18,142 nt of DNA from Campylobacterales bacterium (GTDB lineage Bacteria > Campylobacterota > Campylobacteria > Campylobacterales > QNZT01). The position numbers and the translations under genes were made by a program. This document shows positions 8,344-14,517 of this stretch, in pieces; position 1 is the first letter of the stretch; each line of letters opens with the position of its first letter. The stretch spans positions 1-18,142 of the forward strand of contig DQTU01000234.1 of assembly GCA_015662615.1 (NCBI GenBank). The letters run 5' to 3'. The notes below the pieces were generated by a model. The model had not been told where the DNA came from. It saw only the letters and a list, made by a program, of their open reading frames with translations, and did not search any database.

Positions 8344-8829
8344 ATGAAAAAAATAGTTGTGGCAGCTTTGTCAGTAGTTGTTTTAAGTGCAGCAGTTTTA
8401 CAAGCAAAAGAGTCATTGGTAACACTCAGTACAAAATCTTTTAAAGAGATAGTAAAAGTAGATGCTAGCGGTACAAAAAAGATAGTTTTAGTTGAGGCTA
8501 AAAAGGTAATTCCGGGAGATACTGTAGTTTATAGAAACTCTATCAAAAATGCAAGTAAAAAAAGTGTTCATGATATGGTTTTGAACAATGCTATCCCTAA
8601 ACATACTGAATATGTAGCAGATAGTGCAAAGTGTGAAAAGGATTGTGATATTTTGTTTTCAATTGACGGTGGAAAAAAGTTTGATAGTGCTGAGCGTCTT
8701 ATGGTCAAAGTAGGAGATAAAGAACGGTTAGCTCTGCCTAAAGAGTATACAAATGTAAGATGGATTTTAACATCAGCACTTGATGCAAACTCTGTGACAG
8801 ATGTGAGTTTTAAGACTAGATTACAATAG
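8344..8829 (+). CDS. Small exported single-domain DUF11-type protein
   Basis: This 161-residue protein has a clear signal peptide (MKKIVVAALSVVVLSAAVLQA, then KES) and a single DUF11-like beta-sandwich. Diagnostic stretches are 'VIPGDTVVYRNSIKNAS', 'VHDMVLNNAIPKHTEYVADSA', 'FSIDGGKKF' and 'YTNVRWILTSALDANSVTDVSFKTRL'. The last two match the pattern I recall for small DUF11 proteins encoded beside large DUF11 outer-membrane proteins in other proteobacteria. A Cys pair (CEKDC, about residues 99-103) could form a disulphide in the periplasm. The ribosome site TAGGAGA overlaps the stop of the upstream gene. A large hairpin follows the stop, before the next gene. A pilin-like minor subunit, adaptor or chaperone role is possible, but nothing in the sequence decides between them. 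Confidence 0.8.
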   Translation: MKKIVVAALSVVVLSAAVLQAKESLVTLSTKSFKEIVKVDASGTKKIVLVEAKKVIPGDTVVYRNSIKNASKKSVHDMVLNNAIPKHTEYVADSAKCEKDCDILFSIDGGKKFDSAERLMVKVGDKERLALPKEYTNVRWILTSALDANSVTDVSFKTRLQ

Positions 8830-8837
8830 TTAGAGGT

Positions 8838-8897
8838 GTGTTATACACTTAGTAAATGGGCAAGAAGGGGGAGTATCATTTACTAAGTGCATAACAC
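8838..8897 (+). repeat. Near-perfect 21-bp inverted repeat (intercistronic hairpin)
   Basis: The left arm at 8838-8858 pairs with the right arm at 8877-8897 at 20 of 21 positions, around an 18-nt purine-rich loop (8859-8876) containing AAGGGGGAG. No T-run follows the right arm, so it is not a standard intrinsic terminator. It lies in the 99-bp gap between the 161- and 361-residue genes and ends about 30 nt before the start of the latter. Likely roles are a 3'-end block or mRNA stabiliser that raises the ratio of the downstream product, an RNase processing site, or a binding palindrome for a dimeric regulator. Confidence 0.85.
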
Positions 8898-8928
8898 TTA
8901 TGATTTTAATTCCTATAGGGGGGAAAAC

Positions 8929-10014
8929 ATGTTTTTAAAAACAAAAAAATTGATAGTGGCAACACTATTATCCGTAAGTGCAACAAGTGCATTTGCAGCA
9001 GGAACACTTTCAGGGACTAATGTTGATTCAACTGCGTCACTCTCATTTACGGTAAATGGTATTGAGTCTGCGGTAACATCAACAAACAGTTACAAAGTGG
9101 ATAATAAGGTGGATTTAGTAGTTTCAACTGTTGATGCACAAGCTGTGACTGTAGGTCCAGATGCAATGAATGTTTTACTAACATATAAAGTAAGAAATGA
9201 TGGAAATACTGTTCAAGATTTTTTACTCTCATCACTTGCAACTTCAACAACTGCTTTTTCTGCAGGAAATGAAGTTACTGATGATTATGATCTATCTAAT
9301 GTAAGAGTATTTGTGGATTCAAACAACAATGGTACATATGAAGAGGGGACAGATGTTGAAGCATATATAGATGAATTAGCTCCTGATGCTGACATAACAG
9401 TGTTTATTGTAGCAGATGTTCCAACAGATGCTGCAAATGATGCAATTGCGATATATGATCTTCAAGCACAAGTTGCAACTGGTGGAACAGCAGGAACAGA
9501 AGGCGGTGCAATTGCAAATGATAATGCAGGTCAAGCTGATGATGCAGCAACTGTACAGATTGTTTTTGCAGATGGTCAAGGTTCAACTGACGCAGAACAT
9601 GATGGTATGCATTCAAGTGCAGATGCTTGGAAAATTGTTACAGCAGAGGTAACGGTTTCTAAAAATTCTATTGTAGTGAGTGATCCTGTAAATGGAACAA
9701 CAAATCCAAAGAGAATTCCAGGAGCAGTTGTGCGATACTGTTATATAGTTGTAAATGCTGAGGGTGGAGCAGAAGCTACAGGGGCTCTTATAACAGATAT
9801 ATTAGATCCTACAGTACTTGATCTGTCAGGTTCAACGGTAGCTACTTATAGTGGAGAAGCTACATGTGATTGTAGTAGTGCAGATGATGATATCACTGGT
9901 AAAAATGGTATAAATGGTCAAAATCCAAATGCACAAGGTCAAGTAAAAGTTGATTTTGATACAGTAGCTGGTGGCGCAACAGAGTGTGCTTATGTTTCGG
10001 CAACTATCAAATAG
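8929..10014 (+). CDS. Exported DUF11-type protein, probable main structural unit of the surface locus
   Basis: The 361-residue product has a signal peptide of 23 residues (MFLKTKKLIVATLLSVSATSAFA, then AGTLSG). The start is ATG 8929, five bases after a strong AGGGGGG ribosome site; an in-frame ATG at 8887 lies inside the hairpin arm and is rejected. The mature protein is acidic, rich in Ala, Thr, Asp and Val, and poor in Lys, like an S-layer or fibre protein. Module 1 contains 'VLLTYKVRNDGNTVQDF', the calcium-loop-like D130-S-N-N-N-G-T-Y-E-E-G-T-D, and 'YIDELAPDADITVFIVADVP'. Module 2, from about residue 240, is a DUF11 domain opening with 'SDPVNGTTNPKRIPGAVVRY'. It has five Cys (YCY, CDC, EC) clustered in the last ~85 residues. 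These blocks match a DUF11 family I recall across proteobacteria, whose function is uncharacterised. It lies 21 bp upstream of the barrel gene, suggesting its product is displayed or bound by that protein. Confidence 0.85.
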   Translation: MFLKTKKLIVATLLSVSATSAFAAGTLSGTNVDSTASLSFTVNGIESAVTSTNSYKVDNKVDLVVSTVDAQAVTVGPDAMNVLLTYKVRNDGNTVQDFLLSSLATSTTAFSAGNEVTDDYDLSNVRVFVDSNNNGTYEEGTDVEAYIDELAPDADITVFIVADVPTDAANDAIAIYDLQAQVATGGTAGTEGGAIANDNAGQADDAATVQIVFADGQGSTDAEHDGMHSSADAWKIVTAEVTVSKNSIVVSDPVNGTTNPKRIPGAVVRYCYIVVNAEGGAEATGALITDILDPTVLDLSGSTVATYSGEATCDCSSADDDITGKNGINGQNPNAQGQVKVDFDTVAGGATECAYVSATIK

Positions 10015-10035
10015 TTAGCTAAAACGGACAATTAG

Positions 10036-13000
10036 ATGCAAAGAGTTAAGTGGTTATTTTTACCCTTACTCTTTGTTCTGTTTATACACTCCTCTTTAAA
10101 TGCGATTTCATTTAAAGATATTGTTTTTGAACCAGTAGTTGCTGAGTTTCAAGTAGAAGATGAAGTTGAAGTGCAAGTAACTATTTCAAACCATGCTAAA
10201 TTAAAAGTTGAGGTGCGAGATGAGCAAAATCAAACACAACCTACACTCTCATTTTATCGATATGATGCTTCGGCTGATAGTTACCTGAGTATTTCACAAA
10301 CATTTTATCAACCCAACCAAGAGGTGAGTGGAAAATTTAATCCAATGACTCCTTTGTTGTTAGAAAATGGTGACGAGATAGATATCTCTAAAAAATTACC
10401 AGCTATAAAATGTCAAATTTTTAGACGAAATGAGCCTTTGATTATCGTCTATCATGATAGTAATCTTTCAGATGTAAAATGTATAAATTTGAATATTACT
10501 ACCAACAAAGACCACGAGATAATCCAACTTTACAGAAGTGATGAAAAAGCTGATATGTTTGTAGGCTATATAAATACCCATACCAAATGTTTGGCTAAAT
10601 ATGATGGAAAATTATTTGTTGAAAAGGGTACGGAGATAAGAGCTTCCTTAGAAAAAGAGTCAAAAAAAAATAGAGCCTATGAAAAAGAAATCTTTGCAAT
10701 TGCAGGGGTTGAGCATATTGTTTTTGAAACCAAAGCAGAGCCTGAGAAAAAAGAAGCTTTAATCTGGGCTAGTATTGAGGCAAATAAGCGTATAGCATCT
10801 GTTGGCGAGTTTATAAAATATACGATTGTTTTGGAAAATAGGGGGGATATTGATGTTGAAAATGCTGTTTTAATAAGCAAATTCTCATCGGGGTTAAAAT
10901 ACAAATTGGGCGCAAAAGAAAAAAAGATAAAACTTTTAAAAGCGGGAGATAGTAAAACGCTTACTTTTATCGCAAATGTAGATATAGATGCAAAAAATAG
11001 TGTTCAAAATAGTGTTCACCTTCTTTATAATGGCAAAAAATCAAATCAAAGCAGTAGTGAGATAAAAATAGAGCGAGATTTTGATGATAAATCTACAATT
11101 TTTGGAAGCGTTAAATTAGAGCAGAGAGACCTCAATGTTTCACTCTCCGGCTTTAAAATATATTTGGAAAATGGCAAATATACAGTAAGTGATAAGTATG
11201 GAAAGTTTCATTTTTCAAATATCCAACCAGCAACGCATGTTGTGAGTATTGACCCCGATAGCCTTGATGGCAAATTTACTTTGACAGAGTGTAAAGCAAA
11301 TGCAAGAAGTTTAGGGAGTAAAACTTCACATTTTGTAGATACTCGAAGTTCCCATATCAAGAAAGTTACATTTTGTGTGAAACAAAACAGACTGCTTCAA
11401 GATATAAATAGCACGCTTTCATTTCATATCAGTGATGAAAGATCAGAAGGCATGCCACAGTTTACTTCAAATGATTTTGATAAATTAAAAAGTGGATTTT
11501 TATGGCCAAAAGAGGGTTTCGTTCCTCCTATGCCATCGATAAAAGTGGCATTTATGCACAAATCTGATGAGAAGATGGAGCTTTACCTTAATGGTAAAAA
11601 AGTAGATATGTTAAATTATGACGGGGCAGTTAAAAGCAAAGATAAAAAGAGTGTGATCAGTAAGTATAGAGGTGTAGATATCGTTGATGGTGACAATATA
11701 CTAGAAGCTAGGATAGGTGCTAAAGTAATTAAGCGTAAAATTCATCTCTCTACCACTCCCGTAAAAGCAGTTGTTTTAAAAGATAAGTCAACCCTTATAG
11801 CTGATGGAAAAAATCCCGTAGTAATTGCTGTACAACTTTTTGATGCAGCAGGCTTCCCTCTTCGCCGTGGCATGGTTGGAAAATTTTCAGTTGAAAAACC
11901 TTATCTTTCACAAGAGCGATTGGATGTTTTAGAGAAAAACCCTTTAGCACTTGGAGTAGAGGATGATAAGTATAGTGTTTCAAAAGATGGTATAGCATAT
12001 ATCCCTTTGCAGGCAACCTCAAGATCTGGAGAGGTTAAGCTACATTTTCCATTTCAAAATAGCAATGAATATACAAAAACATGGATAACTGCAAAAGCAA
12101 GAGATTGGTTTATAGTTGGATTTGCTGAGGGTAGTGTTGGATATGAGACCCTTAAAGAGGCATTGAAAAAAAGTCAATCTGATGAAGTTGTAACGCAAAA
12201 AAAAGTATCATTTTTTGCAAAAGGAAAAGTTACTGGGGATGCACTTTTGACTATCGCCTATGATAGTGGAAAGAGATCTGATCTTGGGATTTTAGAAGAG
12301 AGTGACTTGGAAGCTCAATATACAATATATGCTGACTCAACGCTGCAAAAAAATGAAGCAGCAAGTGGTAAAAAACTTTATCTTAAAATTGAGAAAAAAG
12401 CCTTTTATGCTCTTTTTGGAGATTTCGATACTGGCTTGGATACGCTTCAACTCTCAAGATATTCACGCCGTTTAAATGGTGTAAAGTCAGAGTTTCATGG
12501 GCGGATAATTGAATACAGTGCTTTTGTGAGTCAAAGCAATCACAGTTTTCAAAGGGATGAACTTCAAGGTGATGGTACAAGTGGATTGTATTATTTGAGC
12601 AGTAAAGATATTGTTATTGGCTCTGAAAAAGTTTATGTTGAGGTTCGTGATAGGTATAGAGATGAGATAATTATCTCAAAAAAACCGATGCATCCTATCT
12701 ATGATTATAATATAGACTATTTTGGAGCAACCCTCTACTTTAAAGAGCCTATTTTAAAAAGAGATTCCGTGGGAAATCCACAGTTTATAGTGGTTGAGTA
12801 TGAGCTTGAAAATGGGAAAACGAAAAGTTACACTTATGGTGGTAGAGGGGCTATAAAACTTTTTGATGGTGTTTTAGAGATTGGGGCAGCAGCTTTGGGT
12901 GAAGAGAATTTTGATGGTGTAGATACGCTTTATGGTTTTGATGCAAAACTAAATGCTGGCAACAACATCGTTATAAATGCTGAATACGCACAGACTAAAA

Positions 13001-14442
13001 CAGCAATAGACTCAAATACAAGCACTTCCAACGCTTATCTTGTAGAGCTTTCTCATCATAATCAATATGCTCAAACAAAACTCTATTTTAAAAAACAAGA
13101 AGAGGGTTTTGGTTTTGGTCATCAAAATCTCTCACAAAGTGCAACTCAAAAATATGGAGTAGATACAACGATAAACTATTTTAAACATGTTGCGTTAAAA
13201 CTATCTGCTTTCGGAGATAAATCACTAAAAACTGGAGATAGACAAAATGTAGCTGAAGCAATTGCACAGTATCAAAGAGCTGGATATTTGGCATCTCTTG
13301 GATATAGATATGCAAAAGATAGTACAAAAGATAGCGGAAACTCTCAACTCATAAGCACAATAAGCAGAGGTTTTTTTAACAACAAGCTGAAACTCTCAGC
13401 AGCTTATGAATTTTCACTAGATGGAAAGTCTGATGAATTTCATAACCGTACATTTGCTGAAGCATCTTACTTCATAAACCAATATGTAGAGATTTTTGCA
13501 AATCATGAGATACTAGAGGGGTTAACTAAAAAATCTAATCTTAGTCGCGCTGGGGTAAAAGGCAGACCTTGGAGTGGTGCTACGATAGAGAGTGTTGTAA
13601 ATCAAGAGTTTGAAAATGATTCTCCCCGTCTGTTTGGCGGGCTTGGTATCTATCAAAACTGGCAAGTCAATAAAGAGCTTAGGCTTTCGGCTTCGTTAGA
13701 GAGGGAGCAGACGCTTAAAGGTGATACTGAAGATAAAGACTTTACAGCGTACGCTCTGGCTACAAATTATAGAAAAGATAGTTGGGTTTATAGCACAAAA
13801 GGAGAGTATAGAACTTCGCAAGAAGAGAAAAAAATAAATTTTGATCTAGGTATCTATACTGAGGTAAATAAAAATTTAGGTTTTGCTTTTGGTGCAAGAG
13901 TAAATGATGTGAGGGCAAAAGAGAATAACTCACAAGACGCAGAGTTGAAATTTTCATTAGCAAAAAGGGATGATAGCTATTTGCTGCTAAATCAACTGAA
14001 ATACCTCTACAATAAAGAGCAAGAGGCAAAAGTATCAAAAATCATAAATTCACTTCTTTTTGAGATAAATCCAACAAACAAGACAACATTTTCAGCGCAT
14101 TATGGTTTAAAATATACGCAAGACTGGATTGATGAGAAGCGTTATGATAGCCTTATAGATACCGCTGGATTTGAGTTTATCTATGACTTTAATAGACGGT
14201 TAGAGCTTGGATTTGTTGGAAGCTTTTTACATTCGTATGAGACTAAAAGTATGGATGAGAGTATTGGGACTTATATCGGGTATAATTTTTTTAAAAATAG
14301 TTGGTTGGGGCTTGGATATAATTTTAATGGTTTTAAAGAGAGTGATTTTTCATCTCTACGACATAGTAATCAAGGTGCATACTTAAAATTTCGTTTGAAG
14401 TTTGACCAAGAGAGCCTTAAGGATACTTTAGAACTATTTTAG
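10036..14442 (+). CDS. Large multidomain outer-membrane beta-barrel protein with DUF11 and Big_1-like domains
   Basis: The 1468-residue product has a signal peptide (MQRVKWLFLPLLFVLFIHSSLNA). Visible regions in order: a unique N-terminal region with scattered Cys (to about 235); a DUF11 domain (about 241-350, 'VGEFIKYTIVLENRGDIDVENAVL'-type); a carboxypeptidase-regulatory/SdrB-like module (about 353-410, 'GSVKLEQRDLNVSLSGFKIY'); a Tyr/Asp-rich linker; and a Big_1/invasin-like Ig domain (about 576-680, 'LIADGKNPVVIAVQLFDAAG'). From W691 ('WFIVGFAEGSVGYE') onward, alternating amphipathic strands form a predicted barrel that ends '...KDTLELF'. The C-terminal Phe is typical of BAM-inserted proteins. 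A block near residues 846-905 ('DGTSGLYYLSSKDIVIGSEK', 'DYNIDYFGATLYF') matches a conserved segment I recall in DUF11 outer-membrane proteins of other proteobacteria. It could be the anchor or exporter of the smaller DUF11 proteins, by analogy with ushers or intimins. It shows no FimD-type usher signature. An A9 tract lies at 10662-10670. Confidence 0.8.
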   Translation: MQRVKWLFLPLLFVLFIHSSLNAISFKDIVFEPVVAEFQVEDEVEVQVTISNHAKLKVEVRDEQNQTQPTLSFYRYDASADSYLSISQTFYQPNQEVSGKFNPMTPLLLENGDEIDISKKLPAIKCQIFRRNEPLIIVYHDSNLSDVKCINLNITTNKDHEIIQLYRSDEKADMFVGYINTHTKCLAKYDGKLFVEKGTEIRASLEKESKKNRAYEKEIFAIAGVEHIVFETKAEPEKKEALIWASIEANKRIASVGEFIKYTIVLENRGDIDVENAVLISKFSSGLKYKLGAKEKKIKLLKAGDSKTLTFIANVDIDAKNSVQNSVHLLYNGKKSNQSSSEIKIERDFDDKSTIFGSVKLEQRDLNVSLSGFKIYLENGKYTVSDKYGKFHFSNIQPATHVVSIDPDSLDGKFTLTECKANARSLGSKTSHFVDTRSSHIKKVTFCVKQNRLLQDINSTLSFHISDERSEGMPQFTSNDFDKLKSGFLWPKEGFVPPMPSIKVAFMHKSDEKMELYLNGKKVDMLNYDGAVKSKDKKSVISKYRGVDIVDGDNILEARIGAKVIKRKIHLSTTPVKAVVLKDKSTLIADGKNPVVIAVQLFDAAGFPLRRGMVGKFSVEKPYLSQERLDVLEKNPLALGVEDDKYSVSKDGIAYIPLQATSRSGEVKLHFPFQNSNEYTKTWITAKARDWFIVGFAEGSVGYETLKEALKKSQSDEVVTQKKVSFFAKGKVTGDALLTIAYDSGKRSDLGILEESDLEAQYTIYADSTLQKNEAASGKKLYLKIEKKAFYALFGDFDTGLDTLQLSRYSRRLNGVKSEFHGRIIEYSAFVSQSNHSFQRDELQGDGTSGLYYLSSKDIVIGSEKVYVEVRDRYRDEIIISKKPMHPIYDYNIDYFGATLYFKEPILKRDSVGNPQFIVVEYELENGKTKSYTYGGRGAIKLFDGVLEIGAAALGEENFDGVDTLYGFDAKLNAGNNIVINAEYAQTKTAIDSNTSTSNAYLVELSHHNQYAQTKLYFKKQEEGFGFGHQNLSQSATQKYGVDTTINYFKHVALKLSAFGDKSLKTGDRQNVAEAIAQYQRAGYLASLGYRYAKDSTKDSGNSQLISTISRGFFNNKLKLSAAYEFSLDGKSDEFHNRTFAEASYFINQYVEIFANHEILEGLTKKSNLSRAGVKGRPWSGATIESVVNQEFENDSPRLFGGLGIYQNWQVNKELRLSASLEREQTLKGDTEDKDFTAYALATNYRKDSWVYSTKGEYRTSQEEKKINFDLGIYTEVNKNLGFAFGARVNDVRAKENNSQDAELKFSLAKRDDSYLLLNQLKYLYNKEQEAKVSKIINSLLFEINPTNKTTFSAHYGLKYTQDWIDEKRYDSLIDTAGFEFIYDFNRRLELGFVGSFLHSYETKSMDESIGTYIGYNFFKNSWLGLGYNFNGFKESDFSSLRHSNQGAYLKFRLKFDQESLKDTLELF

Positions 14443-14460
14443 GTAAACACACTAAATAAA

Positions 14461-14481
14461 CTTGACAAACATAGACTCAAT
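14461..14481 (+). promoter_or_regulatory. HAIR-type HspR operator upstream of clpB
   Basis: The sequence CTTGACA-N7-ACTCAAT fits the HspR HAIR consensus CTTGAGT-N7-ACTCAAG at 5/7 and 6/7 positions with the exact 7-nt spacing. It overlaps the -35 box and spacer of the clpB promoter, where a bound repressor would block RNA polymerase. HspR repression of clpB is established in Helicobacter pylori and Campylobacter jejuni. No hspR gene is in the window. Confidence 0.7.
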
Positions 14482-14491
14482 GTTGTATAAT
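14462..14491 (+). promoter_or_regulatory. Sigma-70 promoter of clpB
   Basis: A perfect TTGACA (14462-14467) and a perfect TATAAT (14486-14491) are separated by 18 nt. A transcript starting near 14498 would have a leader of about 20 nt carrying the AGAGGGAG ribosome site at 14504-14511. A consensus -35 is unusual in Campylobacterota; here it is also part of the HAIR half-site. Confidence 0.8.
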
Positions 14492-14517
14492 ATTATAAAT
14501 TACAGAGGGAGTACAAT

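Noticed and set aside
8887..8928. Longer N-terminus for the 361-residue protein from an ATG at 8887
   Set aside because: The extra 14 residues would precede a perfect signal peptide and the ATG lies in the hairpin arm with no ribosome site. ATG 8929 has AGGGGGG five bases upstream.
9047..9652. Several open frames on the other strand and frame within the 361-residue gene
   Set aside because: Their translations are runs of Leu, His, Gln or Cys, the usual shadow of a biased Ala/Thr/Asp-rich gene. No ribosome sites or family features are seen.
10036..14442. Fimbrial usher (FimD/PapC) assignment for the large protein
   Set aside because: No usher signature motifs, no chaperone gene nearby and no pilin-like donor-strand subunits. 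The module order (DUF11, SdrB-like, Big_1-like, barrel) differs from ushers.
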